The notes under the pieces are model-generated. The model was given only the letters and a program-made list of their open reading frames with translations, was not told the DNA's origin and did no database searches. This document shows positions 36,671 to 46,148 of a DNA stretch of 64,000 nucleotides, one piece after another. This DNA comes from an uncultured Eubacteriales bacterium. GTDB lineage: Bacteria; Bacillota; Clostridia; Oscillospirales; Acutalibacteraceae. The stretch lies in assembly GCA_900315875.1 (NCBI GenBank), contig ONAX01000003.1, positions 1 to 64,000 of the forward strand. Reading direction: 5' to 3'. Each line of letters starts with the position of its first letter. Positions within the stretch are counted from its first letter, which is position 1. The translations under genes and the position numbers were made by a program.

Positions 36671-37990
36671 TTGTTCAAGACAATCGCTAATGCCTGGAAG
36701 GTACCTGATCTGAGAAAGAAAATGCTCTTCACGATCTTCATCGTGTTCATTTTCAGAGTCGGATCGGTCATTCCGGTACCGTTCCTCGATGTAGACGCCC
36801 TCAAAGCTCTTACAGCAAACTGGAACGATACAAACAATATGCTCTCGTACATCGATACATTTTCGGGCGGTGCGTTTTCGAACGCAACACTCTTCGCAAT
36901 GTCAGTTACCCCGTACATCAACTCTTCAATTATAATGCAGCTCCTCACAGTTGCCATTCCGGCACTTGAGAGACTTGCTAAAGAGGGTACGGAAGGCAGA
37001 AAGAAGATCGCCACAATCACCAGATATGTTACTGTCGGCCTTGGTATTATCCAGGGTACCGCATATTACATTTATCTGCTCCGCTCCGGTATCGTGAAAT
37101 TCAATCAGTTCGATTTCAGCGGCGTATTTGCAGCAGTAACGATCGTCCTTGTTTTCACCGCCGGTACCGCACTTATGATGTGGCTCGGCGAGCAGATCAA
37201 CCAGAACGGACTCGGAAACGGTATCTCTATCCTCCTGTTCGTTGGTATTATCGCAAGACTGCCGGTTACTTTCGGTCAGCTTTGGTACTACTTCAACCTC
37301 GGACTTGCAGGACAGACACAGTATATCATCTATCCGATCGTCTTCCTGGTACTTTTCCTCATCGTGATCTGGGTAATCGTATTTATGAACGATGCGGAAC
37401 GCCGTATTCCCGTACAGTACGCAAAGCGTGTTGTCGGTCGTAAAATGTACGGCGGTCAGAGCACACACCTGCCCATTAAGGTAGGTCTTTCAGGTGTAAT
37501 GCCTATCATCTTCGCAAGCTCAATCCTGTCCATTCCGCAGACGATTCTGCTGTTCATGGGCGGCATCGAGAACGTAAAGTCCGACTTCTGGAAGGGCTTC
37601 TTCAATGCGTTCGATATGGGCGGCTGGCTTTACATCGTGCTCTACTTTGTAATGATTATCGGTTTCGCTTACTTCTATGTAACGATTCAGTATAATCCGC
37701 TGGAAATGTCAAACAATCTTCGTCAGAACAACGGCACTATCCCCGGTATCCGGCCGGGTAAGCCTACAACGGACTTTATCGCTAAGATAATTTCCAAGAT
37801 CACGCTGATAGGCGCACTGTTCCTCGCATTCATTGCAATTCTCCCGCTCATCTTCTCAGATGTAACGGGTATGAGCAGAATGATGATGGGCGGCACGTCA
37901 GTAATCATTCTTGTCGGCGTAGCACTCGAAACAATGAGACAGCTCGAATCTCAGTTAATGATGCGTCATTATAAGGGATTCCTCGATTAA
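36671..37990 (+). CDS. secY: Protein translocase subunit SecY
   Basis: Channel subunit of the Sec translocon, 439 aa with ten membrane segments. PDLRKKMLFTIFIVFIFRVGSVIPVPFLD, LGEQINQNGLGNGISILLFVGI and GIRPGKPTTDFI are characteristic. TTG start; GAGGTGATCTGA upstream overlaps the end of rplO. Position between rplO and adk is the standard Firmicutes order. Confidence 0.98.
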   Translation: MFKTIANAWKVPDLRKKMLFTIFIVFIFRVGSVIPVPFLDVDALKALTANWNDTNNMLSYIDTFSGGAFSNATLFAMSVTPYINSSIIMQLLTVAIPALERLAKEGTEGRKKIATITRYVTVGLGIIQGTAYYIYLLRSGIVKFNQFDFSGVFAAVTIVLVFTAGTALMMWLGEQINQNGLGNGISILLFVGIIARLPVTFGQLWYYFNLGLAGQTQYIIYPIVFLVLFLIVIWVIVFMNDAERRIPVQYAKRVVGRKMYGGQSTHLPIKVGLSGVMPIIFASSILSIPQTILLFMGGIENVKSDFWKGFFNAFDMGGWLYIVLYFVMIIGFAYFYVTIQYNPLEMSNNLRQNNGTIPGIRPGKPTTDFIAKIISKITLIGALFLAFIAILPLIFSDVTGMSRMMMGGTSVIILVGVALETMRQLESQLMMRHYKGFLD

Positions 37991-38017
37991 TTATTCAGAC
38001 GAAAGGAGCAAAAACTT

Positions 38018-38650
38018 ATGAACATTATTCTACTTGGCGCCCCCGGTGCGGGCAAAGGCACACAGGCAGAGGTTATTTGTGAACGTTTGAACATTCCCAC
38101 AATTTCAACCGGAAATATCATCAGAGCAGCGCTGAAAACCGGTACAGAGATGGGTTTGAAGGCTAAGTCCTTCATTGAAGCAGGCGCACTCGTTCCTGAT
38201 GAGGTCGTAATCGGCATCATCAAGGAGCGTCTTGCAGAGGATGACTGCAAAAACGGCTTCATCCTTGACGGCTTCCCGAGAACCATCCCCCAGGCCGAGG
38301 CTCTGGACGCTATGGGTATCGTTATCGACAAGGTAATCGATATTGAGGTTACCGACGAGGCGATCGTAAGAAGAATGTCCGGACGCCGTGTCTGCGAGAA
38401 GTGCGGCGCAAGCTATCATCTTGAGTACAAGCTTCCTGCAAAGGAAGGAGTTTGCGACAAATGCGCAGGCGCCCTTGTTCAGCGTAAGGATGACCATCCC
38501 GATACAGTAAAAGCTCGTCTTGAGGTTTATCATAACGAAACCGAGCCTCTCAAAGCATATTATGAGAAGCAGGGCAAGCTTTCAGTAGTCGAAGGACAGG
38601 CAACGATCGAGGACACAACCGCCCTCATCCTCAAGGCTGTTGAAGGCTGA
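38018..38650 (+). CDS. adk: Adenylate kinase (zinc LID type)
   Basis: Converts ATP + AMP to 2 ADP. The 210-aa protein has the P-loop GAPGAGKGTQA, the NMP-binding TGNIIRAALK, DGFPRTIPQAEAL, and a LID with CEKCGASYH and CDKC, a four-Cys zinc site typical of Gram-positive enzymes. The map gene follows after three bases. Confidence 0.98.
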   Translation: MNIILLGAPGAGKGTQAEVICERLNIPTISTGNIIRAALKTGTEMGLKAKSFIEAGALVPDEVVIGIIKERLAEDDCKNGFILDGFPRTIPQAEALDAMGIVIDKVIDIEVTDEAIVRRMSGRRVCEKCGASYHLEYKLPAKEGVCDKCAGALVQRKDDHPDTVKARLEVYHNETEPLKAYYEKQGKLSVVEGQATIEDTTALILKAVEG

Positions 38651-38653
38651 TAT

Positions 38654-39403
38654 ATGGTGATCCTGAAAAGTGCCCGTGACCTGTCGGTCATGAGGGAAGC
38701 GGGCAGAATTTCATCCGGAGCTTTGCATGCTGCCGGACGGGCTGTAAGACCGGGTGTATCTACACTCGAGCTTGACACTATAATTCGTGAGTACATCGAG
38801 AAACACGGGGCTCGTCCCTCGTTTCTCGGTTACGGCGGATTCCCGGCCAGTGCATGTATTTCGGTGAATAATGTAGTCATCCACGGCATACCGGGTAAAG
38901 ATCAGATCCTTCGCGACGGCGATATCGTAAGTATTGATACAGGCGCCTTCTATAAAGGATGGCACGGGGACAATGCTTATACCTTCCCCTGCGGAAACGT
39001 CTCCGAGGAAGCGAAGCACCTGATGGAAACAACTCAGAAGGCACTGTTTGAGGGAATAAGCAAGGCGATTCCCGGAAATCGCATCGGTGATATCGGTGCA
39101 GCGGTGCAAAGGTATGCTGAGGCACGCAGTTACTCGGTGGTCAGAGACTTTGTCGGCCACGGAGTAGGTGCGAAGCTGCATGAAGATCCCAACGTACCCA
39201 ATTACGGCACACCGGGACATGGTGTGCGTCTGCTGCCGGGTATGGTAATTGCAATCGAGCCAATGATAAATGCAGGCTCCCGGCGTGTACGGGTGCTTGA
39301 GGACGGCTGGACAACGGTAACGGCTGACGGAAGGCTTTCCGCTCACTTTGAGCATACGGTAGCCATAACGTCTAAAGGCCCCGTTATCCTGACACAGCCC
39401 TGA
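38654..39403 (+). CDS. map: Methionine aminopeptidase type I
   Basis: Removes the initiator methionine from nascent proteins with a two-metal centre. 249 aa: metal ligands lie in DTGAFYKGWHGDNAYTF, FVGHGVGAKLHEDP, IEPMINAG and the final EHTVAIT. No SEC-C zinc domain is present. Likely coupled to adk. Confidence 0.97.
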   Translation: MVILKSARDLSVMREAGRISSGALHAAGRAVRPGVSTLELDTIIREYIEKHGARPSFLGYGGFPASACISVNNVVIHGIPGKDQILRDGDIVSIDTGAFYKGWHGDNAYTFPCGNVSEEAKHLMETTQKALFEGISKAIPGNRIGDIGAAVQRYAEARSYSVVRDFVGHGVGAKLHEDPNVPNYGTPGHGVRLLPGMVIAIEPMINAGSRRVRVLEDGWTTVTADGRLSAHFEHTVAITSKGPVILTQP

Positions 39404-39417
39404 GAAGAGGTGACGAT

Positions 39418-39687
39418 ATGAACCTGCAAAGAGGAAGCGTCGTCTGCTCAAGGGCAGGGCACGATAAAGGCAGCTTTTTTGCGGTAATAAGCATGCACGA
39501 CGGGTTTGCGTTCGTTGCGGACGGTAAAGGCCGTACGGCGGAAAAACCCAAAAAGAAGAATGTACTTCATCTTGCTTGTACCGCTACGATTCTCAGCGAT
39601 GAGATCTTAAACGACGACAGTAAAATTCGACAGGCGCTGAAGGCTTTTAACAGCCGGCGCACTCAGGGAGGTAATCTGATTGTCTAA
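39418..39687 (+). CDS. KOW-domain RNA-binding protein
   Basis: 89-aa protein related to the L14e/KOW family found between map and infA in many Clostridia. The KOW-like start is [21 protein letters not shown] and a basic segment, [17 protein letters not shown], follows. The role is not known; ribosome or RNA binding is likely from fold and place. Its 3' end overlaps the infA start by eight bases. Confidence 0.85.
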   Translation: MNLQRGSVVCSRAGHDKGSFFAVISMHDGFAFVADGKGRTAEKPKKKNVLHLACTATILSDEILNDDSKIRQALKAFNSRRTQGGNLIV

Positions 39688-39898
39688 GGAAGACGTAATT
39701 GAGGTAGAGGGTATCGTAAAAGAGGCTCTTCCGAACGCACAGTTCAAAGTTGAGCTTCCCAACGGACACACAATCCTTGCTCATATTTCCGGAAAGCTCA
39801 GGATGAATTTCATCCGAATTCTTCCGGGTGACAAGGTTAAAGTAGAAATGTCGCCGTATGACCTTACAAAGGGTCGTATTTCATGGCGAAGCAAGTAA
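39680..39898 (+). CDS. infA: Translation initiation factor IF-1
   Basis: 72-aa OB-fold protein that blocks the A site during initiation. Typical body: [62 protein letters not shown] start with AGGGAGGTAATC upstream; overlaps the KOW gene. Confidence 0.97.
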   Translation: MSKEDVIEVEGIVKEALPNAQFKVELPNGHTILAHISGKLRMNFIRILPGDKVKVEMSPYDLTKGRISWRSK

Positions 39899-39931
39899 AT
39901 CCTACGTGGCTTAGAAAGGAATGATAACACG

Positions 39932-40045
39932 ATGAAAGTCAGACCTTCAGTTAAGAAAATTTGCGAAAAGTGCAAGGTTATAAAGCGCAACGGTAAAATC
40001 ATGGTTATCTGTGAAAACCCGAAGCACAAGCAGCGTCAGGGTTAA
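39932..40045 (+). CDS. rpmJ: 50S ribosomal protein L36 (zinc form)
   Basis: 37-aa zinc-knuckle protein, start [19 protein letters not shown]. The ligands C11, C14, C27 and H32 are all present. AGAAAGGAATG upstream; standard place between infA and rpsM. Confidence 0.96.
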   Translation: MKVRPSVKKICEKCKVIKRNGKIMVICENPKHKQRQG

Positions 40046-40079
40046 TGACGCATAAATATAAGCGGAGGTGCGAAAGTAA

Positions 40080-40448
40080 ATGGCACGTATTTCAGGTGTA
40101 GATTTGCCGAGAGATAAAAGAGTCGAGATCGGACTTACTTATATCTACGGTATCGGAAGAAAGACATCAAATGACATTCTCGCAGCAACAGGAGTAAATC
40201 CCGACACAAGAGTAAGGGATCTTACCGAGGAGGATATCTCCAAGCTCAGAGAGTATATCGACCATAACTGCAGAGTAGAAGGTGACCTCAGAAGAGACAT
40301 CGCTTTCGATATTAAGAGACTGATCGAAATCGGTTGCTACAGAGGTATCCGTCACCGTACCAATCTTCCCGTTCGTGGTCAGCGCAGCAAGACCAATGCC
40401 CGTACAAGAAAGGGCAAGAGGAAGACAATGGCTAACAAGAAGAAGTAA
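40080..40448 (+). CDS. rpsM: 30S ribosomal protein S13
   Basis: Head protein contacting P-site tRNA and the 50S subunit, 122 aa: [26 protein letters not shown] and [39 protein letters not shown] upstream. Confidence 0.98.
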   Translation: MARISGVDLPRDKRVEIGLTYIYGIGRKTSNDILAATGVNPDTRVRDLTEEDISKLREYIDHNCRVEGDLRRDIAFDIKRLIEIGCYRGIRHRTNLPVRGQRSKTNARTRKGKRKTMANKKK

Positions 40449-40465
40449 TCAGGGAGGAATAACTG

Positions 40466-40870
40466 ATGGCAGTTCAGAAAGGTGCTAAAAAGGCAACTGT
40501 ACGCAGACGCCGTGAGCGCAAGAATATCGAAAAGGGCGCAGCGCACATTCAGTCAACATTCAACAATACTATTGTAACAATATCAGATGTTCAGGGTAAT
40601 GCAATTTCCTGGGCAAGTGCAGGCGAGCTCGGCTTCAGAGGCTCCAGAAAGTCTACTCCGTTCGCAGCTCAGAGCGCAGCAGAAACTGCTGCAAAGGCTG
40701 CTATGGAGCACGGCATGAAGAGCGTTGAAGTATACGTTAAGGGTCCGGGCGCAGGAAGAGAAGCAGCTATCCGTGCTCTTCAGTCCGCAGGTCTCGAGGT
40801 CAGCATGATCAAGGATGTTACCCCGATCCCCCACAACGGTTGCCGTCCTCCGAAGAGAAGACGTGTATAA
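40466..40870 (+). CDS. rpsK: 30S ribosomal protein S11
   Basis: Platform protein near the mRNA exit, 134 aa, with [28 protein letters not shown] and the C-terminal [18 protein letters not shown]. Confidence 0.98.
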   Translation: MAVQKGAKKATVRRRRERKNIEKGAAHIQSTFNNTIVTISDVQGNAISWASAGELGFRGSRKSTPFAAQSAAETAAKAAMEHGMKSVEVYVKGPGAGREAAIRALQSAGLEVSMIKDVTPIPHNGCRPPKRRRV

Positions 40871-40891
40871 TTTAATGGAGGTGCAATTGAA

Positions 40892-41488
40892 ATGGCAGTA
40901 AACAGAGATCCGATCCTTAAGAGATGCAGATATCTCGGCATCAGCCCGACAGTTGTCGGCATCGATAAATCATCAAAGAGAAACCCGAACGCTAACAGCA
41001 GAAGAAAGGTTTCTGAATATGGTATCCAGCTGAAGGAAAAGCAGAAGCTGAAGTTCATCTACGGCGTTCTGGAGAAGCCCTTCCACCACTACTTTGAGCT
41101 TGCTTCAAAGATGGAAGGTCAGGCTGGTAACAACCTTATCACAATTCTCGAGTCCCGTCTTGATAACATTGCTTTCAGAATGGGTCTGGCACTTACAAGA
41201 AGAGATGCAAGACAGATCGTTACTCACGGTCACCTTCTCGTAAACGGCAAGAGAGTTGACATTCCGTCCTACAGAGTAAAGGTAGGCGACGTAATTACTC
41301 TTCGCGATCAGAGCAAGAGCAGCTCTAAGTTCAAGGCAGCAGTAGAACAGACAGCAAGCAGAACAACTCCTCTCTGGCTTGAGACCAACAAGGAAGAGTT
41401 CTCAGCTAAGGTAGTAAGAATGCCCCAGATCGAGGATATCGATTACGAGGTAGCTCCGCACCTTATCGTCGAGTTGTACTCCAAGTAA
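40892..41488 (+). CDS. rpsD: 30S ribosomal protein S4
   Basis: 16S-binding initiator protein, 198 aa, with an S4 domain (RLDNIAFRMGLALTRRDARQIVTHGHLLVNGKRVDIPSYRVKVGD). The N-terminal zinc cysteines are absent (cysteine-free form). In the alpha operon of other bacteria S4 is the repressor. Confidence 0.97.
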   Translation: MAVNRDPILKRCRYLGISPTVVGIDKSSKRNPNANSRRKVSEYGIQLKEKQKLKFIYGVLEKPFHHYFELASKMEGQAGNNLITILESRLDNIAFRMGLALTRRDARQIVTHGHLLVNGKRVDIPSYRVKVGDVITLRDQSKSSSKFKAAVEQTASRTTPLWLETNKEEFSAKVVRMPQIEDIDYEVAPHLIVELYSK

Positions 41489-41551
41489 TCCGTAGATTGT
41501 CCGGTTACACAAAGAGGCGGCATCGCCGCCGCATATCAAGGAGGTTAGCTG

Positions 41552-42511
41552 ATGTTCGAATTTCAAAAGCCAAGAATTGATACGACCGAATTATCGGAGG
41601 ACGGTAAGTTCGGCAGATTTGTCGTAGAGCCCCTGGAGAGAGGCTTCGGCAATACGCTCGGCAACAGCCTGCGCAGAGTACTCCTTTCCTCGCTGGAGGG
41701 TGTAGCTGTTACATCGATCAAGATCGACGGTGTGCTTCACGAATTTTCAACCGTGCCCGGCGTCAAGGAGGACGTTACGGCAATCGTGCTCAATATGAAG
41801 GGTCTGATTGCAAAGCTCCACTGCGAGGGACAGAAAACGGTTGAAATCAGCGCCGAAGGTCCTTGTATCGTGACTGCGGATTCCATCAAAAAGGACGCAG
41901 AGGTAGAAATACTGAATCCCGAAATGCACATTGCCACCCTGGGCGAGGGCGCAAAGCTCAATATGGAGATTACGCTCAGCAAGGGCAGAGGCTATGTGTC
42001 GGCGGAACGCAACAAGGAAGAGATGTCGAAGGGCGTGTCGGTTATCGGCGTGCTCCCGATAGATTCCATATATACTCCTGTGCTGAAGGTTAACTATAAC
42101 ATTGACAACACCCGTGTAGGTCAGATCACTGACTACGACAGACTTACGCTCGACGTATGGACAAACGGCGTTATCAATGCACAGGAGGCTGTCTCTCTTG
42201 CGGCTAAGGTTCTGACAGAACATCTGAATCTGTTCGTAAACCTTTCCGATAAGGGCTCAAGCACCGAAGTAATGGTAGAAAAGAACGATCATGGCAAGGA
42301 AAAGGCTCTTGAAATGACTATTGAAGAGCTTGATCTTTCAGTTCGTTCGTTCAACTGCCTCAAGAGAGCTAATATCAACACGGTTGAGGATCTGATAAAT
42401 AAGACTGAGGACGAGATGATGAAGGTTCGTAATCTCGGACGCAAGTCTCTTGACGAAGTTATCGACAAGCTCAACAAGCTGGGCTTTTCGCTTCGCAGCA
42501 ACGATGATTAA
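41552..42511 (+). CDS. rpoA: RNA polymerase alpha subunit
   Basis: Assembles the polymerase and contacts activators and UP elements. 319 aa: N-terminal dimer domain with [29 protein letters not shown], then linker and C-terminal domain with [23 protein letters not shown] and [22 protein letters not shown] upstream. Confidence 0.98.
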   Translation: MFEFQKPRIDTTELSEDGKFGRFVVEPLERGFGNTLGNSLRRVLLSSLEGVAVTSIKIDGVLHEFSTVPGVKEDVTAIVLNMKGLIAKLHCEGQKTVEISAEGPCIVTADSIKKDAEVEILNPEMHIATLGEGAKLNMEITLSKGRGYVSAERNKEEMSKGVSVIGVLPIDSIYTPVLKVNYNIDNTRVGQITDYDRLTLDVWTNGVINAQEAVSLAAKVLTEHLNLFVNLSDKGSSTEVMVEKNDHGKEKALEMTIEELDLSVRSFNCLKRANINTVEDLINKTEDEMMKVRNLGRKSLDEVIDKLNKLGFSLRSNDD

Positions 42512-42537
42512 TTTTACCTAAAAGGAGTTGAATATCG

Positions 42538-42879
42538 ATGCCGGGAACAAGAAAACTGGGCAGAGAGACTGCTCACAGAACGGCAATGCTCAGAGCAATG
42601 GTAACATTCCTGCTCGAGAACGGCAAGATCGAAACAACTGTCACCAGAGCGAAGGAAGTAAGCTCACTGACAGAGAAGTTTATCACAATAGCTAAGGTTG
42701 AAAACCTTACAAATAAGCGTGCGGCTATGGCGTTCATCACAAAAGAGGACGTTGTAAACAAGCTCTTTACAGAGATCGCACCGAAGTATGCAGACAGAAA
42801 CGGCGGCTACACTCGTATCACAAAGATCGGACCCCGTCGTGGCGATGCTGCTGAGATGGCAGTTATCGAGCTTATCTGA
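42538..42879 (+). CDS. rplQ: 50S ribosomal protein L17
   Basis: 113-aa tunnel-exit protein, last gene of the superoperon. [38 protein letters not shown] is diagnostic. AAAAGGAG upstream; a strong terminator follows at once, so the ECF transporter genes that often come next in Bacillus are absent. Confidence 0.97.
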   Translation: MPGTRKLGRETAHRTAMLRAMVTFLLENGKIETTVTRAKEVSSLTEKFITIAKVENLTNKRAAMAFITKEDVVNKLFTEIAPKYADRNGGYTRITKIGPRRGDAAEMAVIELI

Positions 42880-42887
42880 TAAACTTA

Positions 42888-42920
42888 CCCCCATCCGATA
42901 CGTCGGGTGGGGGATTTTTT
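42888..42920 (+). terminator. Terminator of the S10-spc-alpha superoperon
   Basis: CCCCCATCCGA pairs with TCGGGTGGGGG (11 pairs) around a TACG tetraloop, followed by ATTTTTT. The following 190 bases to the next gene are strongly AT-rich with no other feature. Confidence 0.93.
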
Positions 42921-43111
42921 ATGTTATGTAATTGTCAAATGAATTAATTTATAAAAATGGTCTAGTTAACGAATAAATGAAATAAAACTAAACATATCGA
43001 CAAAATAAACAAAAAATTTCAAGAAATTCGTTTAAAACTATTATTTATTTTTTTTGAAAAAGTTATATAATAAAAATATAAACTATTACTATTTTTAGGA
43101 GGTTTTGTGCT

Positions 43112-44608
43112 ATGAAAAAATTTTCTTGTTTAGTTTTATGCATTGTTATCTTATCGCTTTCATTTATCTTTTGTGCCGTACCTGTTAGTGCTGTCACGTA
43201 CATAGAAACTATTACACTTAATACAAATGCTGTGAAATCTTTGAATCCTGGTGATACTGTAAAATATTATTTTACCGCATCATCCTCAGGGTTATATGCT
43301 GTTGAAACAACTGGTACAACCGATACATATGCAACTGTAACTGCGTATGATAAAAATAATGTTTTACAGACATATGCAGATGATGACAGTGGAGTTGGTG
43401 ATAATTTTAATATTGGATTTTATCAAAAACAAAACACAGTTGCCGTTATTACAGTTAATCATCATGGATCGTCAAGTGGTATGTTTACAATACATGTACA
43501 TAGACAAAAAGCTAATGTGTATACATATGACTATTCAGGTTCGTCATATCCATCACTAAATACTTATTCACATGCGTCTACTCCTGTAAATATTTGTACT
43601 GATGCTGGTTATTTTTCAACGAATTATAAAGATAAGGAATATAATTTTTTTAAATCGTATATTAGCCCGACTAACGAAAGTAATACTAATGCAGAAGTAT
43701 TCATGTTTTCAGGTCATGGTAGCGCAGGATATGCATATCCATTAGGGAGTAGAGTTATTTCGTATTTAGATTTACAAAGTATAAATGGATTTAAAATGCC
43801 TAATACGAAAATAGCATTATGGAATTCATGTTATTCTGCATTTTATCCATCAGGAACTACTCCTCCAGATCCGGGATCAGGATACTATTTAGGTAGTTTA
43901 ATACAAGCGTCACATTGGTCTGGTGCGAGAAGTGTAATTGGATGGACTGATGAGATTTTTTCGAATGATGTAAAAAACTGGACAGATGAATTCTTTCAAG
44001 AATTAGATGATGGGCAGACTGTACTGAATGCAGCGCTAAGTGCTGGACACAATTTTTTGTTACCAGATAACTCATGCGTTTCAAAATGGAATCTTATTGG
44101 TTCAACATCAACTGTATTAACTCAGCCACAAGTAAATATAAAAGGAAATAATTTTGAAAATGAAGTAGTGAACAAGGATGATTTTTTGGATGATTTGAGA
44201 GAATATGATTATACTACATTTGAGTTTGAGAATGGTGTAACACGATATTATAAAACAGTAAATGGTATCCTTACAAATGATTACTATGATGTGTATGGTG
44301 ATATCATATTAAAATCAGATGAAACTATTTCTGCTTCTGATATTTCCCAGATTGAAGCATTGTGTCTAAGTATTAATTATGCATATAAAGCTGTTTCTAA
44401 TGAAAGTATCACAATTAATGGGGAGTTATACAGTAATTTGATATCAGAAAATGAAGTAATGATGAGTGTAAAAAAAGATAACAACATTAAAATAGTTGAT
44501 TTTTTGACTTCAATATATGAAAATGAAGATGGTTTCCATGAAAAACAGGTTAATTGTAGAGATTTGATAACTGGTGAAATATTAGGCTATGAACAGCTTA
44601 TAAATTAA
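43112..44608 (+). CDS. Secreted caspase/CHAT-like protein
   Basis: 498-aa exported protein in strikingly AT-rich DNA. Signal peptide about 1-27, then a beta domain resembling pre-peptidase C-terminal domains (about 30-130). A caspase-hemoglobinase-like fold follows (about 140-340): H202 in FMFSGHGSAG and C240 in LWNSCYSA form the expected His-Cys dyad, and GARSVIGWTDEIFSNDVKNWTDEFFQELDDGQTVLNAAL matches the end of CHAT domains. The last 150 residues are unrecognised. Probably a secreted cysteine peptidase or a catalytic relative; the substrate is unknown. TAGGAGG precedes the ATG. Base composition suggests acquisition. Confidence 0.72.
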   Translation: MKKFSCLVLCIVILSLSFIFCAVPVSAVTYIETITLNTNAVKSLNPGDTVKYYFTASSSGLYAVETTGTTDTYATVTAYDKNNVLQTYADDDSGVGDNFNIGFYQKQNTVAVITVNHHGSSSGMFTIHVHRQKANVYTYDYSGSSYPSLNTYSHASTPVNICTDAGYFSTNYKDKEYNFFKSYISPTNESNTNAEVFMFSGHGSAGYAYPLGSRVISYLDLQSINGFKMPNTKIALWNSCYSAFYPSGTTPPDPGSGYYLGSLIQASHWSGARSVIGWTDEIFSNDVKNWTDEFFQELDDGQTVLNAALSAGHNFLLPDNSCVSKWNLIGSTSTVLTQPQVNIKGNNFENEVVNKDDFLDDLREYDYTTFEFENGVTRYYKTVNGILTNDYYDVYGDIILKSDETISASDISQIEALCLSINYAYKAVSNESITINGELYSNLISENEVMMSVKKDNNIKIVDFLTSIYENEDGFHEKQVNCRDLITGEILGYEQLIN

Positions 44609-44627
44609 CAGAAAGCGAGGGAATAAT

Positions 44628-44984
44628 ATGGATAAACAAGAGAATGAATTGATCCACGATAAGAAAAAAGCCGGAAATGCAGGATTGATAGTAAAGTCCG
44701 TACTTGCGGTGCTGATGCTTGGGTGTCTGATCTTTTATCTGCTCTATGATCCGTACTCATTTGATATCATCCCGAAGCTTAACGCCCGCTTCAAGTATGC
44801 GCTGCCGTATATCCTGCTGCTATCAGTTCCGATGATCTATTTCGTTTCCGCTGCCTTTGATCTTGTGTACGTGAAAAAGAACAAAGAAAAACTATCAGCA
44901 TTTACCATTGTAGTATTTGTTGTTTCGTTCGTAGTGACTATTGCTCTTATGCTGGCTCTGTTTTTGCAGCGATATTTTGTTTAG
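44628..44984 (+). CDS. Unknown small membrane protein (three TM)
   Basis: 118-aa protein with a charged N-terminus and three membrane segments at about 21-41, 58-78 and 93-113. No family recognised. It lies 19 bases after the secreted caspase-like gene but has the host's usual base composition, unlike that gene. GCGAGGG is a weak ribosome site. Co-transcribed with the next small gene. Confidence 0.6.
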   Translation: MDKQENELIHDKKKAGNAGLIVKSVLAVLMLGCLIFYLLYDPYSFDIIPKLNARFKYALPYILLLSVPMIYFVSAAFDLVYVKKNKEKLSAFTIVVFVVSFVVTIALMLALFLQRYFV

Positions 44985-44996
44985 GGGGGAAACATT

Positions 44997-45269
44997 ATGG
45001 GTACTGAGAATAAAGCTGCCGGCTCATCAAAAAATAAAGCTGTAAAAATAATCAGCATTGTCATGCTTGTAATGTTTGTATTGTTTTTGCTGATCCCGAA
45101 AAGGAATATACACAAAGAGTACACAACTATTGAATATCGTGCTCCGGCATATATAGTTATAGTGCGTGAAGTACATATTGACGGTTATGATGACTTGACT
45201 GTCCTTCCGTTCCCGTTTTCGATGATGAACTGGGAGCATATAGAAAAGGCAACAGGGAAAAATAAATGA
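44997..45269 (+). CDS. Unknown small single-pass membrane protein
   Basis: 90-aa protein with a Lys-rich N-terminus, one membrane segment at about 16-36 (VKIISIVMLVMFVLFLLI) and a short outside domain. AGGGGGGAAAC precedes the ATG, 12 bases after the previous gene. No family recognised. Confidence 0.6.
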   Translation: MGTENKAAGSSKNKAVKIISIVMLVMFVLFLLIPKRNIHKEYTTIEYRAPAYIVIVREVHIDGYDDLTVLPFPFSMMNWEHIEKATGKNK

Positions 45270-45283
45270 TCAGATTATTTCGG

Positions 45284-45313
45284 AAGAGGCTGTCGCGATG
45301 GCGGCCTCTTTTG
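45284..45313 (+). terminator. Intrinsic terminator
   Basis: AAGAGGC (45284-45290) pairs with GCCTCTT (45304-45310), followed by TTGTTGGTT. Moderate strength. Confidence 0.6.
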
Positions 45314-45389
45314 TTGGTTATAACGTCTGTGTTTGCGGTGTGGCAGGGCAAATAAAACAAGCTGTTGATGTTATTATAATAGCAATTAC

Positions 45390-45425
45390 TTGACAATGTA
45401 TATACGAATTGATATAATATATATC
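45390..45425 (+). promoter_or_regulatory. Consensus promoter and operator of the toxin-antitoxin pair
   Basis: TTGACA (45390-45395) and TATAAT (45413-45418) with a 17-base spacer, a perfect sigma-A match. An inverted repeat GATATA-ATA-TATATC (45411-45425) covers the -10 box and is a plausible RelB-type operator. Confidence 0.75.
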
Positions 45426-45442
45426 AGAAGGAGGTGTAGAAT

Positions 45443-45706
45443 ATGACACAGGTCAATTTCAGGATCGATGATGAAGTTAAAGAAAACGCAGAAAGTGCGT
45501 TGAAAGCAATGGGGCTTACTATGTCTGCAGCTATTACAATGTTCCTGACGAAGGTTGCCAGAGAAAGACGGATCCCTTTTGAAGTAACTGCCGACCCGTT
45601 TTACAGCGCAGAAAATATGACTGAGCTTGAAAGACGTATTAATAGTGTCAAAGCCGGAAAAAGCACTCTGAAAGAACATGATCTGATAGAGGTGGATGAA
45701 GAATGA
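45443..45706 (+). CDS. RelB/DinJ family antitoxin
   Basis: 87-aa antitoxin with an N-terminal ribbon-helix-helix domain (TQVNFRIDDEVKENAESALKAMGLTMSAAITMFLTKVAR) and a C-terminal acidic tail that would bind the toxin (ELERRINSVKAGKSTLKEHDLIEVDEE). AGAAGGAGGTG precedes the ATG. The stop overlaps the start of the toxin gene by four bases. Confidence 0.92.
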   Translation: MTQVNFRIDDEVKENAESALKAMGLTMSAAITMFLTKVARERRIPFEVTADPFYSAENMTELERRINSVKAGKSTLKEHDLIEVDEE

Positions 45707-45966
45707 AGCTGATATGGCAGGACGAAGCATGGGATGAATACCTCTATTGGCAGATGCAGGATAAGAAAACATTCAGAAAGATCAACAGGCTGTTAAACGA
45801 TATTAAGAGAAATGGTTATAATAGTTCCGGAAAGCCCGAACCTCTGAGGGGCAATTTGTCAGGCTATTGGAGTGTAAGGATAGATGAAAAAAATCTGATC
45901 GTTTTTCGCATAAACGATGATTGTGTCGAAATTTATCAATGCAGTACACACTATGGTGATAAATAG
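45703..45966 (+). CDS. Txe/YoeB family mRNA interferase-like toxin, catalytic Arg replaced
   Basis: 87-aa RelE-fold protein colinear without gaps with E. coli YoeB as I remember it (KLIWQDEAWDEYLYWQ, GKPEPLRGNLSGYWS). YoeB catalysis uses E46, R65 and H83. Here E46 and H83-Y84 are present but position 65 is Leu (45895-45897), in DEKNLIVF instead of EEHRLVY, and R81 is Ser. It may be weakened or inactive, or act as a ribosome-binding decoy. Last gene of the pair. Confidence 0.88.
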   Translation: MKLIWQDEAWDEYLYWQMQDKKTFRKINRLLNDIKRNGYNSSGKPEPLRGNLSGYWSVRIDEKNLIVFRINDDCVEIYQCSTHYGDK

Positions 45967-45971
45967 AACCG

Positions 45972-46011
45972 TTTTTCAGCGAACCGGGTTTCGCCCGTCA
46001 TCCCTGAAAAA
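45972..46011. repeat. Inverted repeat after the toxin gene
   Basis: TTTTTCAG (45972-45979) faces CTGAAAAA (46004-46011), with an inner CGGG/CCCG stem. No T-run follows, so it is not a clear intrinsic terminator. The rest of the gap to 46148 shows nothing else. Confidence 0.4.
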
Positions 46012-46148
46012 ACAGCCGCGCGGCGATGAATTTGCCTTACTGCATCAGAGCGAGCGCCGGCGTGTCTCCGGTCTTGCCAAAAGATAGGTTATGTGCTAAA
46101 CTTATATGCAGATGATATTATGCACCGGTGTATATATGAGGTGAAAAA

